In this document: piece by piece, positions 27,913-36,421 of the stretch | Numbering within the stretch: the stretch's first letter is position 1 | Layout of the letters: the number at the start of each line of letters is the position of its first letter | From: Arachidicoccus terrestris | GTDB lineage: Bacteria > Bacteroidota > Bacteroidia > Chitinophagales > Chitinophagaceae | DNA length: 64,000 bases | Direction: 5' to 3' | Assembly (NCBI RefSeq): GCF_020042345.1 | Contig: NZ_CP083387.1 | Location: 4,216,001 to 4,280,000 of the forward strand | Position numbers and translations under genes: made by a program | Notes under the pieces: generated by a model | Told to the model about the DNA's origin: nothing | The model's input: only the letters and a program-made list of their open reading frames with translations | Databases searched by the model: none

Positions 27913-28977
27913 TTAATTTATCGGGCCTGCTATCGCTTCGGTAGCCCGTTTTGCTGCGGCTTGTTTTTTGGCTGATTTTCGAAAGCTATAAAGCAAGTAG
28001 AATAAAGCCGGCAAAATAAAAACACTGCCGATGACAAGGGCCCAGCCCAATGCTTCAAGGGTTTTGGCTTGGCCATGGTGTTCCATCAGGGAAAGGTAGC
28101 CGCCTCCTTTTAGCAGAACAATCTTTGGAAAGTGAACATAGGTAACGGATAGCAGGATCATCGTTATCTGAAACCCCGCCAGCACTGGTAGAATCCCAAC
28201 CTTTCCTTTGCTCAATAAATACCAAAGCAAGATTAAAGATAACGACGCTAAAAGAATACTGATCCGGCCTACCCAGTTACCAAATATCCAATCTTCGAGC
28301 GGGATACCCTCATAAATGGCCGCCATGAATACCAGTCCGCCACAGATAAAGGCCGCTATATTAGAAGTCTTTGCCTTTGCGATAAAGCGTCTTTTGTCTT
28401 TTTCTCCCGTTGCCTCTCCGATCAAAAATATCGCTGCCAGAAAAGCACAGATCGCTACAGTAAAACAGCCTACAGCAATCGTAAACCAGTCCAGCCAGCT
28501 AAATATATAGCCTTCCAGAAAATTGGCTGGCTTGGCGTCTATCTTTCCAGACACGGTACTGCCGGCAATAACTCCCAAAAACAAAGGAGTGATTAAGGAA
28601 GACCAAGTAAATATTTTACTATATAAATGCTGCATATCATCTACGACAGCATCGTAATGCCTGAATGCAAAGGCTGTACCCCTGGCGATAATACCTAAAA
28701 GCATAATAATAAGCGGAATATGCATTGCGGTGGACATCGTAGCATAAATGGCCGGGAAACCAACAAATAGTATTACGATCGCAATAATCAACCACATATG
28801 GTTGGCCTCCCAGATAGGGCCAATAGCTCTATACATTGTTCGTCTGGTACGGTCTTTATTATGAGATCTGGTGAAGAGTTCAAGAATGCCTGCACCAAAA
28901 TCTGCACCGCCAAAAAGCAGGTAAAACCATAGGGAAATCCAAAGAAAAGATATGACTACATATAACATCATTTGCAT
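27913..28977 (-). CDS. cydB: Cytochrome bd ubiquinol oxidase subunit II
   Basis: A 354-residue membrane protein with about eight or nine TM helices. It opens YVVISFLWISLWFYLLFGGADFGAGILELF, the conserved CydB N-terminus, followed by RAIGPIWEANHMWLI, also family-diagnostic. With CydA it forms the bd-type quinol oxidase, which reduces O2 with high affinity and is common for microaerobic growth. The start at 28977 (MQMMLYVV) follows the cydA stop immediately. The open frame extends to 29019 but would overlap cydA. Confidence 0.95.
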   Translation of the reverse strand: MQMMLYVVISFLWISLWFYLLFGGADFGAGILELFTRSHNKDRTRRTMYRAIGPIWEANHMWLIIAIVILFVGFPAIYATMSTAMHIPLIIMLLGIIARGTAFAFRHYDAVVDDMQHLYSKIFTWSSLITPLFLGVIAGSTVSGKIDAKPANFLEGYIFSWLDWFTIAVGCFTVAICAFLAAIFLIGEATGEKDKRRFIAKAKTSNIAAFICGGLVFMAAIYEGIPLEDWIFGNWVGRISILLASLSLILLWYLLSKGKVGILPVLAGFQITMILLSVTYVHFPKIVLLKGGGYLSLMEHHGQAKTLEALGWALVIGSVFILPALFYLLYSFRKSAKKQAAAKRATEAIAGPIN

Positions 28978-28978
28978 T

Positions 28979-30304
28979 TTAGGAGGTTGTTGAAGAAGTA
29001 ATGTCATACAATTTGTCAACCATTCTTATCTGCCTGGAAAGCATAAATATGACCACAAACGACAGAGAAATATATACGGCCGTGAATATATAGAAGGTAT
29101 AAGGAATTCCCGGCATCGGGGTAACAGCCTCTGAGGTTTTCATAATACCGTAGATAATCCACGGCTGCCTGCCAACTTCCGTGACCGTCCATCCCGCTTC
29201 TACAGCTATAAATCCCAGGGGTGTTGCCAGGATAAATAGCTTGAGTAACCATCTTTTTTTCTGCCAGCTTTTCTTTTTGACGAGGATCACGAGGTATAGT
29301 ACTGCTATTAATAGCATAAACATACCTAACGCTACCATGATCTGGAAGGAAATATGCGTAATCATCAGTGGTGGCTGCTCAGCTTCCGGAATCTGATCAT
29401 AACCTTTCACGGTGGCATTTAAATCATTATAGGCCATATAGCTTAACATGCCGGGAAGTTTAATCGCATATTTGACCTCACCTGAGGCGATATCAGGAAT
29501 GCCCCCGATAATAAGAGGCGCCGATTTTTCCGTCTTCAGTACGGCTTCCATGGCAGCAAGTTTTGCAGGTTGTAGCTTTGCTACATTTTTGGCTGAAATA
29601 TCTCCGCTCAGTGGTTGCAATATGGCTGCAACACAAGCAAAGATGGCGGCTATTTTAAAAGCCTTCGCATGGAATAGAATATTTTTCTTCCGGTAGATCA
29701 TCAGGGCGTGAACACCAGCTACCGCAAAGCCTGTGGCAACGAACGCTGCCACACACATGTGCAATGCCTGCGAAAACCATGCGTCATTGAACATCGCTTT
29801 TATAGGATCAATGTTGAGATAGGCCCCGTTTGCAAAATCGAATCCTGTAGGGTTGTTCATCCAGGCATTAGCTGCTACGACCAGAATACCGGATAGCAGG
29901 CCGCTGATTCCCACAATCATCCCGGTTGTCCAATGGAACCATTTATTAAACTTGTCCCACCCATACAGGTAAAAACCGAGCGCTATGGCTTCTACAAAGA
30001 AAGCTGTTCCTTCCAGGGAAAATGGCATCCCGAAGATAGGCCCCGCATGTTCCATGAAAGTAGGCCACAATAATCCCAGTTCAAAAGAAAGTACAGTGCC
30101 TGAAACAGCACCTGTCGCAAAAAATATGGCAACGCCCTTGCTCCATGCACGAGTGATGTTTTTATAGAGTATGTTACCGGTTTTCAGGTAGATAAAATGA
30201 GATACGGCCATAAAAAAAGGCATCACCATGCCAATACAAGAGAAAATAATGTGAAAGCCTAGCGATAGGGCCATTTGGGAGCGGGCGGCAATAAAATTAT
30301 CCAT
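28979..30304 (-). CDS. cydA: Cytochrome bd ubiquinol oxidase subunit I
   Basis: A 441-residue membrane subunit carrying hemes b558, b595 and d and the quinol site. The N-terminal ARSQMALSLGFHIIFSCIGM supplies the heme ligand His, and GRQPWIIYGIMKTSEAVTP is the diagnostic GRQPW motif. The Q-loop is short, as in the Firmicutes/Bacteroidota type. ATG 30304 (MDNFIAARSQ) is preferred to the in-frame ATG at 30322. Upstream is an AACGTTTGTTTTAAAC element near 30360. The order cydA-cydB with a one-base gap is a standard operon. No cydX or cydCD is present here. Confidence 0.95.
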   Translation of the reverse strand: MDNFIAARSQMALSLGFHIIFSCIGMVMPFFMAVSHFIYLKTGNILYKNITRAWSKGVAIFFATGAVSGTVLSFELGLLWPTFMEHAGPIFGMPFSLEGTAFFVEAIALGFYLYGWDKFNKWFHWTTGMIVGISGLLSGILVVAANAWMNNPTGFDFANGAYLNIDPIKAMFNDAWFSQALHMCVAAFVATGFAVAGVHALMIYRKKNILFHAKAFKIAAIFACVAAILQPLSGDISAKNVAKLQPAKLAAMEAVLKTEKSAPLIIGGIPDIASGEVKYAIKLPGMLSYMAYNDLNATVKGYDQIPEAEQPPLMITHISFQIMVALGMFMLLIAVLYLVILVKKKSWQKKRWLLKLFILATPLGFIAVEAGWTVTEVGRQPWIIYGIMKTSEAVTPMPGIPYTFYIFTAVYISLSFVVIFMLSRQIRMVDKLYDITSSTTS

Positions 30305-30434
30305 GGCGGAAGGTTTAATCATGAATCCGGAGCCACGGCAAAGCTAACCATTTTGTTTCTAACGTTTGTTTTAAACCGGAAAAGAATGTAAGGAGTTATT
30401 TTACCGGGGTCCCCAGGTTGCACATAAAAAGAAA

Positions 30435-30458
30435 GGTCCGTGGTAGAAACCACAGACC
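30435..30458 (-). terminator. Intrinsic terminator of the small minus-strand unit
   Basis: GGTCCGTGGT (30435-30444) pairs with ACCACAGACC (30449-30458) with one wobble, around loop AGAA. On the minus strand it is followed by TTTCTTTTTATG, a good U-rich tail. The nearest upstream frame on that strand ends 70 bases before it. Confidence 0.65.
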
Positions 30459-30527
30459 GTCTTCGATTGCTTGCCATATGAAAAAAAGGTGTACTGATAA
30501 TTCAAAAACTAACTCAAATAATCAGTG

Positions 30528-30663
30528 TCAAATATCTTTATTGTGAACATCAGCTTTCGCTAATTCGTATTCTCGTCTTTCGTAATTATCTGACCGAATG
30601 CTGACAAAAAAGTTTAAAGGAGTTTGATCTTTTTTTGAAGTTTCTTGAGCTTTTTTGATTCAT
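30528..30663 (-). pseudogene. Small gene (about 44 aa) with an apparent +1 frameshift in an A6 run
   Basis: From ATG at 30663 the frame reads MNQ then meets a run of six A (30656-30651). In the next frame the sequence continues to a TGA at 30530-30528 and reads convincingly as protein (KAQETSKKDQTPLNFFVSIR, then SDNYERREYELAKADVHNKDI). Dropping one A joins ATG to this frame and gives 44 residues. It lies between a promoter and a terminator. Possible causes are a sequencing error, a true inactivating indel, slippage at the A-run, or a non-AUG start. No family is recognised. The acidic, charged C-terminal half suggests a soluble small protein. Confidence 0.45.
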
Positions 30664-30806
30664 TTAACGTTTATCATTATGCAGCCCTTCCACCTTACAG
30701 TTTATTTTAAATCTGGTTCTATTTTCTGGGGATTCTTAGTAACAACGATCGTTTAAATTATTCTACTCTCCATCCTCTTAAAACCGCTCCTAATCACTTT
30801 AGTGGC

Positions 30807-30814
30807 ACAAAGAT
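30807..30814 (-). promoter_or_regulatory. -7 box (TATCTTTG) of the small minus-strand unit
   Basis: The minus strand reads TATCTTTG followed by TGCCACT. It lies about 140 bases before the small frame and 67 bases after the stop of the aminotransferase gene, so it cannot serve that gene. Confidence 0.5.
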
Positions 30815-30880
30815 AGGGTGAAAATTGTTACTAAAAAACTAAGAATATGTAAAACTTAATCAAAAAGTAATTTTCGCTTT

Positions 30881-32092
30881 TTAAACCAATTTGGCGGGCT
30901 TTTTAGGATATACTTTCAGAGCTTCCTGAAGGCAATCCATCGCCTTTTCTATTTCACTTGTATTTAGCACATAGGCCAGACGAACTTCATTTTTGCCTAA
31001 GCCGGGTGTTGCATAGAAACCAGGCGCAGGAGCCATCATAAGCGTCTGATTCTTATATGAAAATTCTTCCAACAGCCATTTACAAAAATCTTCAGCGTCC
31101 TCGACCGGCAGACTTGCCATTGCGTAAAAAGCCCCGCCCGGGTTGGGGCAGTACACGCCTTCCATTGCATTTAAACGCCCCACAAGGGTGTCTCTCCTGT
31201 TTTTGTATTCCGCTCTGGTGCCGTCAAAATAATCACTCGGCAATTCAGTTGCCGCTTCTCCCAGAATCTGTGCAAAGCCCGGAGGGCTGAGTCTGGCCTG
31301 CGCAAATTTCAGCACCGTTTCCATGACCTCTTTGTTTTTGGTAACCAGTGCGCCCATGCGGGCACCGCAGGCACTATAGCGCTTACTGATCGTGTCGGTC
31401 AATATGACATTATTCTCCGCGCCTTTCAGCGTCATAGCACTAATATGAGTCCCTCCGTAGCAAAATTCCCTGTAAGCTTCATCTGCCATTAAGTACAGGT
31501 TGTATTTCAAAATAATATCCCTTAAGGTTGTCATTTCATCTGCGCTATATAGATAACCTGTCGGATTATTAGGGTTACAAAGCACGATGGCTTTAGTTTT
31601 GTCTGTGATCAGTTTTTCAAAATCACTGACCGGTGGCAAGGCAAAACCATCTTTGATACTGGAAGGTACAGGAACAACTTTTACACCGGCTTCAATAGCG
31701 AAACCATTGTAGTTGGCATAAAAAGGCTCCGGAATAATAATCTCGTCTCCTGGGTTTAGGCAAGCCAGAAAACTAAAAAAGATAGCTTCAGAACCGCCGG
31801 TCGTAATTAGAATCTCTTCATGATTGACATCGATACCAATACCGTTGTAATAACCAGCAAGTTTTCTGCGATAAGACTCATTGCCGGCACTGTGACTATA
31901 TTCCAAAACCCGCATATGATTGTGCCGAACGGCGTCCATCGCTGCGGGAGGCGTTTCAATATCGGGTTGGCCGATATTAAGATGATATACATGAATACCG
32001 TTTTCTTTAGCCTTTTCTGCGAAAGGCACGAGCTTGCGTATAGGAGAAGCCGGCATCTGGATGCCTCTTTGGCTTATAGATAGACTAGACAT
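30881..32092 (-). CDS. Pyridoxal-phosphate aminotransferase, class I/II (aspartate aminotransferase-like)
   Basis: A 403-residue fold-type I enzyme. The order of motifs is LNIGQPDIETP, TTGGSEAI (PLP phosphate contacts), NPNNPTGY (Asn contact), ADEAYREF (Asp of the pyridine ring) and DTISKRYSACGARMG with the Schiff-base K237. An Arg near the end (VRLAYV) binds the substrate carboxylate. This resembles the Bacteroidota/thermophile aspartate aminotransferase subgroup, but alanine or branched substrates cannot be excluded. It is monocistronic, with a -7 box TACCTTTG at 32170-32163. Confidence 0.9.
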   Translation of the reverse strand: MSSLSISQRGIQMPASPIRKLVPFAEKAKENGIHVYHLNIGQPDIETPPAAMDAVRHNHMRVLEYSHSAGNESYRRKLAGYYNGIGIDVNHEEILITTGGSEAIFFSFLACLNPGDEIIIPEPFYANYNGFAIEAGVKVVPVPSSIKDGFALPPVSDFEKLITDKTKAIVLCNPNNPTGYLYSADEMTTLRDIILKYNLYLMADEAYREFCYGGTHISAMTLKGAENNVILTDTISKRYSACGARMGALVTKNKEVMETVLKFAQARLSPPGFAQILGEAATELPSDYFDGTRAEYKNRRDTLVGRLNAMEGVYCPNPGGAFYAMASLPVEDAEDFCKWLLEEFSYKNQTLMMAPAPGFYATPGLGKNEVRLAYVLNTSEIEKAMDCLQEALKVYPKKPAKLV

Positions 32093-32162
32093 ATGTTACA
32101 CTAATTCAATTAGTTATTATTAATCGACGGGGTAGCCCGCCTGGTTGGCGGTACCTGCGGGG

Positions 32163-32170
32163 CAAAGGTA
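32163..32170 (-). promoter_or_regulatory. -7 box (TACCTTTG) for the aminotransferase gene
   Basis: The minus strand reads TACCTTTG at 32170-32163, 70 bases upstream of the ATG at 32092. Confidence 0.45.
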
Positions 32171-32226
32171 CTACAAAAACTACCTGTCATTCGTTTTTGG
32201 GAAGAAAATAGTTGGGGGCGTCAGCA

Positions 32227-33174
32227 TTAATCCAATCCAAGACGCTGTTCTATCAGGTATTTATTACGGTCCGCACCGTTTCTGGCTATCAGTTCTCCGA
32301 TAAATCCCGCCAGAAAAAGCTGCATCCCGATAATCATCGCCGTCAGTGCCATGAAGAACAACGGACTATTGGTCAGGCCCTGAAAAGGGTGAATGAATTT
32401 ATTGATGATCAGGGCGATGCTGATCAAAAAGCCGATAAAAAAGCAAAGGCTGCCATAGAGACCAAAAAAGTGCATGGGGCGCTTACCGAAGCGGCTGATA
32501 AAAGAAATAGTCCCCAGATCCAAAAAACCGTTGACAAATCTTTCCAACCCGAATTTAGTAACGCCAAATTTACGTGCGCGGTGTTCCACTACTTTTTCGC
32601 CAATCTTTCTGAACCCTGCCCATTTGGCGAGCACAGGGATATAGCGGTGCATCTCTCCATAGACCTCGATACTTTTGACAACTTTCTTTTTGTAGGCCTT
32701 AAGGCCGCAATTAAAGTCGTGGAGTTTAATGCCAGAACTGCGCCTGGCAGCAGCATTAAAAAGTTTTGATGGCAGGTTTTTGGTCAGTTTATTATCATAG
32801 CGTTTTTTCTTCCAGCCACTAATCAGATCATATCCTTGGGCCTGGATCATTTTATAGAGTTCTGGAACCTCGTCAGGGCTATCCTGCAAATCTGCATCCA
32901 TGGTGATCACCACCTCTCCTATTGCGGCTTTAAACCCTTCATTGAGCGCCGCTGATTTACCGTAATTGCGCTGAAATTTTATACCCTTGAAATTCGTATT
33001 GATTCTGGCGATGGATTCAATAACAGCCCAGCTATTATCGGTGCTGCCATCATCTACCATAATTACCTCATATGTGAAATTATTTTCTTTCATGACCCTG
33101 GTAATCCAGTCTGCCAGTTCCGGCAGGGATTCGTCTTCATTAAACAGAGGGACAATTACAGATATATTTATCAT
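32227..33174 (-). CDS. Glycosyltransferase family 2 (DPM1/ArnC-like, two C-terminal TM helices)
   Basis: A 315-residue enzyme with a cytosolic GT-A domain (SVIVPLFNEDESLPEL, VDDGSTDNSW, then DADLQDSPDEVP, the DxD metal site). Two TM helices follow at about 235-260 and 270-295. The layout matches polyprenyl-phosphate glycosyltransferases such as DPM1, GtrB and ArnC, which load a sugar onto undecaprenyl phosphate. It is the last gene of an operon with the DUF4199 protein and the dihydroorotase-like protein, an arrangement I recognise as common in Bacteroidota. The sugar donor is not deducible. Confidence 0.92.
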   Translation of the reverse strand: MINISVIVPLFNEDESLPELADWITRVMKENNFTYEVIMVDDGSTDNSWAVIESIARINTNFKGIKFQRNYGKSAALNEGFKAAIGEVVITMDADLQDSPDEVPELYKMIQAQGYDLISGWKKKRYDNKLTKNLPSKLFNAAARRSSGIKLHDFNCGLKAYKKKVVKSIEVYGEMHRYIPVLAKWAGFRKIGEKVVEHRARKFGVTKFGLERFVNGFLDLGTISFISRFGKRPMHFFGLYGSLCFFIGFLISIALIINKFIHPFQGLTNSPLFFMALTAMIIGMQLFLAGFIGELIARNGADRNKYLIEQRLGLD

Positions 33175-33226
33175 AAAACGCTTATACTTTCTATCAGGAC
33201 CGGCTTATTTTAACCGGTATTATTAT

Positions 33227-33742
33227 TTACTGTTGAAACGGAGAACTGTTGGCCGGCATTTTCTTGGAAAATGCAGCGCCGAGCAGTGCACCGATGAGGC
33301 CTAAGATCGCATAGGTTAAAAGAGTGCCGCCTATAGCAAATGTCATAAAATACTTTTTAGTTATTTCCAGGCCCTTGCTAAGCTGCTCTTCTGAATACCC
33401 TTTTTTCAATCCTTCTGTTCTCTGCATCTGCATCATCGTCTCCTGCATATCGGGAAATATGACCTTATACATCAATACGACCCATATGATCATAATCAAG
33501 GTCACAATGGCCGACACTTTAAACCCATGTGCAAAGAGGTTGCCAAAAGTTACCTGTCCGTCATGTTCTTTGCTATACTGAATGGTAATGTAGATAATGG
33601 CCACCACAAAGATAGCTATACCAATCCAGCCCATGGAGGGGTTTTGGTCTTGCCCGGTAAAATGAAAAATCAAATTGAGCACAATCAGGATCAATGCGAT
33701 GATGATACCTTTTTCCCAGAGTTTCCCTTTGTTCTTTTCCAT
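33227..33742 (-). CDS. DUF4199 domain membrane protein
   Basis: A 171-residue protein with four TM helices (about 12-30, 38-55, 75-98 and 138-162) and a cytosolic or periplasmic loop (MQETMMQMQRTEGLKKGYSE) between helices 3 and 4. The helix arrangement and the GNLFAHGFKVSAIVTLIM segment match DUF4199, a Bacteroidota-specific family of unknown function. It begins 10 bases after the dihydroorotase-like gene and ends 52 bases before the glycosyltransferase, so all three probably share one transcript. The pairing suggests an accessory role in lipid-linked sugar transfer, unproven. Confidence 0.85.
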   Translation of the reverse strand: MEKNKGKLWEKGIIIALILIVLNLIFHFTGQDQNPSMGWIGIAIFVVAIIYITIQYSKEHDGQVTFGNLFAHGFKVSAIVTLIMIIWVVLMYKVIFPDMQETMMQMQRTEGLKKGYSEEQLSKGLEITKKYFMTFAIGGTLLTYAILGLIGALLGAAFSKKMPANSSPFQQ

Positions 33743-33752
33743 GGAAGTTTTT

Positions 33753-35021
33753 TTAGTTTTTGTGAATTTGATTACAAGATACAGTAGCCAGCACTTTTCC
33801 CTTTAATTTTTTGCCAAAGTAAGGGCTGTTGCTTGCCTTGCTTTTATTGTCTTCTTTGGTAAAAGTACTGCTTTTACCCGGATGGAAAATGGTTAAATCC
33901 GCTGTTTCTCCTGTTTTTAAGCTCAGTTCCGGCAGTCCAAAGACGGTTCTGGCCTTCAGACTTAAAAGTTCTGCAATCCGTTCGGGGCTTAATTCAGGAA
34001 GGGCATGCATCAGCGCACTGTAAGTAGTCTGCAATCCAATCATGCCGTTTTTTGCATATTCAAATTCACGAACCTTATCGTCAAAATGTTGTGGAAAATG
34101 CTGTGTAGCGATAAGGTCGATATTCCCATTTTTGACGCCTTCTCTCAGCGCATCTCTGTCTGCTTTTGTTCTGAGCGGCGGATTGAGCTTGAGATTGGTG
34201 TCATAATCCTTCAAGTCTTCATCTGTGAAAAGCAAATGATGAGGCGTTACACTACAGGTGATGCGAAGCCCCTCTTTTTTGGCGGCTGCAATCAGCGCCA
34301 CGGACTTAGCTGAAGAAATGCCCGTAAAATGAAGCTTGCTTTCTGTATAGCGAACGAGCTCAATATCTCTTTGGATCATTAATTCTTCCGCAATGGCCGG
34401 CAGTCCCGGCAGTCCCAATCTTGTAGACACCAGGCCTTCATTGATCAACCCAAAAGTGCCGATGCTTCTATCAAAGGGCATCTGTATTAAGATACCGTCA
34501 TTGGCTTTAATATATTGCAGTGCCTTCAGTAATAGCCCCGCTGATTGCAAAGGCAGCTTTCCATCAGAGTACGCAATAGCACCGCTATCCCCCATATCAT
34601 ACATTTCAGACAGTTCTTTTCCTTCCAGGCCTTTGGAGACGGCCCCTACCGGATAGAGACTGACGGGTAATCTGGCCGATTTATCTATAATATAACTCAC
34701 TTGGGATTTATTGTCCACTACCGGTGAAGTCGAGGGCAGTAAAAAGACATGTGTGAATCCACCTGCAAAGGCAGCTGCCGCTCCTGTTGTAAGATCCTCT
34801 TTAAACTCATAACCGGGATCTGCAAAATCAGAAAAAATTTCTACCCATCCCGGGCTAATATAGCCGCCTTCAGCATCCAGTACATCCACTTTTTCACTGT
34901 CTTTTAGAGAAATTGTCTCAGCGATCTGATCGATCTTACCGTTCCTGATTAATATCTCTCCATAAGAAAGCCCTTTATATACATTTTTGGGGAAATTCAG
35001 ATTCTTGATGAGGATGTCCAT
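33753..35021 (-). CDS. Dihydroorotase homologue lacking the metal-binding residues
   Basis: A 422-residue amidohydrolase-fold protein aligning along its whole length with type I dihydroorotases (ISPGWVEIFSDFADPG, GAIAYSDG, SVTPHHLLFTDEDL, NPPLRTKADRDAL). The active site is degraded. The HxH zinc pair that should sit in DxHxHxRxPG is replaced by F63 and D65. The HAED-type ligand is replaced by IQMPFD at 179-184. The catalytic Asp of ATDHAPH is Q307. It is probably non-catalytic, like the PyrC-prime/PyrX partners of aspartate transcarbamoylase, or has taken another function in an operon with DUF4199 and a glycosyltransferase. Confidence 0.88.
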   Translation of the reverse strand: MDILIKNLNFPKNVYKGLSYGEILIRNGKIDQIAETISLKDSEKVDVLDAEGGYISPGWVEIFSDFADPGYEFKEDLTTGAAAAFAGGFTHVFLLPSTSPVVDNKSQVSYIIDKSARLPVSLYPVGAVSKGLEGKELSEMYDMGDSGAIAYSDGKLPLQSAGLLLKALQYIKANDGILIQMPFDRSIGTFGLINEGLVSTRLGLPGLPAIAEELMIQRDIELVRYTESKLHFTGISSAKSVALIAAAKKEGLRITCSVTPHHLLFTDEDLKDYDTNLKLNPPLRTKADRDALREGVKNGNIDLIATQHFPQHFDDKVREFEYAKNGMIGLQTTYSALMHALPELSPERIAELLSLKARTVFGLPELSLKTGETADLTIFHPGKSSTFTKEDNKSKASNSPYFGKKLKGKVLATVSCNQIHKN

Positions 35022-35077
35022 AATTGCAAGTAGAAATTTAACGCAATATACAAGCTAATTTGAAAAAATGAAGGCAT

Positions 35078-35112
35078 AAAAAAGCCATCAGGTGTATTTT
35101 GATGGCTTTTTT
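35078..35112. terminator. Bidirectional terminator between cysteine desulfurase and the dihydroorotase-like gene
   Basis: AAAAAAGCCATC (35078-35089) pairs perfectly with GATGGCTTTTTT (35101-35112) around an 11-base loop. The T-runs on both strands are part of the stem. On the minus strand it follows the desulfurase stop (35129) by 17 bases. Confidence 0.8.
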
Positions 35113-35128
35113 GTGAATTATGTCAGGC

Positions 35129-36259
35129 CTAGATCAGCTCTTTTAACTGATCAATGACCTGATCTACTTCCTCCAGGGTATTGTATTTGGAGAAAGAAAA
35201 CCGGACGGGAACGATCTTTTTGTCAGGATAGATGCTGTGAATGACATGCGAACCCACACTTGCACCACTGGAACACGCACTACCTCCTGAAACACAGATA
35301 TTGTGGATATCCAGGTTAAAGAGCAGCATTTCTGATTTTTCTGTTTCCGGGAATCCAACGTTGAGCACAGTATACAGGCATCTGCCCTTGGCATCTCCGT
35401 TAAATTGGATTCCTTCAAATTCCTTTTCCAGCCGACCCATCATGTGGTCTTTAAGCCCCTGAATATGTTTACTTTCTGCATCGTAGTGTTCCGTAGCCAT
35501 TTCCAATGCTTTGGCGAATCCGACAATCCCGTAAATATTTTCCGTGCCGGCACGCATATTGCGCTCCTGAGCACCGCCTTCAATAAATGGATGGATTTTA
35601 ATATCTTCATTTACATAGAGAACACCCACTCCCTTGGGGCCATGGAACTTATGGCCGGCCGCCGAGATAAAATCTACGTTAAACTTTTTAAGGTCCAATG
35701 GGTAGTGACCTACGGTCTGAACGGTGTCACAGTGAAAGACCGCTTTGTATTGCTGACAGAGTTCTCCTACAGCTTCAATGTGCAGTAGGTTTCCGATTTC
35801 GTTATTAGCATGCATAAGTGTTACCAGCGTCTTTTCTTCGGAACCCGCCAGCAGTGCTTCCAGGCTGGCCAGGTCAATATGTCCGTCTTGTAGAATACGC
35901 ACATATTCAAGTGTGACTTCTCCTCTTCTTTTAAGGGCTTCTGTACAATGCATCGTTGCATGGTGTTCAAGCGGAGACGTAATGATCCTCGTGCATCCCA
36001 GGTCTCTTACCGCTGCTGTGATTGCTGTATTGGTACTTTCTGTCCCTCCACTGGTAAAAAATACTTCCGATGGGTGTACTCCCAGGATTTTGGCGACTGA
36101 TTTACGGGCATTCTCTACTGCGAGCCTGGTTTCACGCCCATAGCTGTAGATTGAGGATGGATTGCCAAAATGGGTAGTAAGATAAGGCAACATTGCATCC
36201 AGCACTTCCTTATCCAGAGCGGTAGTGGCTGCATTGTCAAAATAAATACGCTTGGTCAT
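35129..36259 (-). CDS. Cysteine desulfurase (IscS/NifS family)
   Basis: A PLP enzyme of 376 residues that removes sulfur from cysteine for Fe-S cluster and thio-cofactor assembly. Features are GGTESTNTAI, the PLP-stacking His of EHH (H99/H100), HCDTVQTVGH, the Schiff-base K204 (AGHKFHGPKG) and the catalytic C329 in SGGSACSSGA on the mobile loop. Length and the loop sequence fit the IscS/NifS group I rather than SufS. No iscU or other cluster genes are adjacent. The 5' leader contains a 9-bp hairpin (listed). Confidence 0.93.
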   Translation of the reverse strand: MTKRIYFDNAATTALDKEVLDAMLPYLTTHFGNPSSIYSYGRETRLAVENARKSVAKILGVHPSEVFFTSGGTESTNTAITAAVRDLGCTRIITSPLEHHATMHCTEALKRRGEVTLEYVRILQDGHIDLASLEALLAGSEEKTLVTLMHANNEIGNLLHIEAVGELCQQYKAVFHCDTVQTVGHYPLDLKKFNVDFISAAGHKFHGPKGVGVLYVNEDIKIHPFIEGGAQERNMRAGTENIYGIVGFAKALEMATEHYDAESKHIQGLKDHMMGRLEKEFEGIQFNGDAKGRCLYTVLNVGFPETEKSEMLLFNLDIHNICVSGGSACSSGASVGSHVIHSIYPDKKIVPVRFSFSKYNTLEEVDQVIDQLKELI

Positions 36260-36296
36260 TTTCTTCTTAGTATTAATACATTATAGCTAACTAAAA

Positions 36297-36319
36297 AGCG
36301 TACAACTTAATTGTACGCT
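36297..36319 (-). promoter_or_regulatory. Leader hairpin of the cysteine desulfurase gene (possible attenuator or operator)
   Basis: AGCGTACAA (36297-36305) and TTGTACGCT (36311-36319) are perfect inverted arms with a 5-base loop, between the probable transcription start (about 36327) and the ATG at 36259. On the minus strand the stem is followed by TTTTTAG, resembling a weak terminator. It could equally be a dyad for a repressor. Confidence 0.5.
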
Positions 36320-36333
36320 CTAAAATTATTTTG

Positions 36334-36341
36334 CAAAGATA
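36334..36341 (-). promoter_or_regulatory. -7 box (TATCTTTG) for the cysteine desulfurase gene
   Basis: The minus strand reads TATCTTTG at 36341-36334, 75 bases before the ATG and just upstream of the leader hairpin. Confidence 0.5.
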
Positions 36342-36421
36342 CTGGCTATTAGTATATAAATCAGCCATATTTTCCGGAACCGCCTGATTCGCCGCGGGCA
36401 GGCTTAGACTGGAACACCACC

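Larger units (their letters stand above)
30323..30880 (-). other. 558-bp region holding a complete small transcription unit
   Basis: On the minus strand it contains, in order, a -7 box (30814-30807), a 140-base leader, a 44-codon frame with an apparent one-base frameshift (30663-30528) and a hairpin terminator (30458-30435). Each is listed separately. Otherwise it is AT-rich and featureless. Confidence 0.5.

Noticed and set aside
33753-35021. Annotating the gene as functional pyrC
   Set aside because: The metal ligands and catalytic Asp are replaced, so the usual reaction is unlikely.
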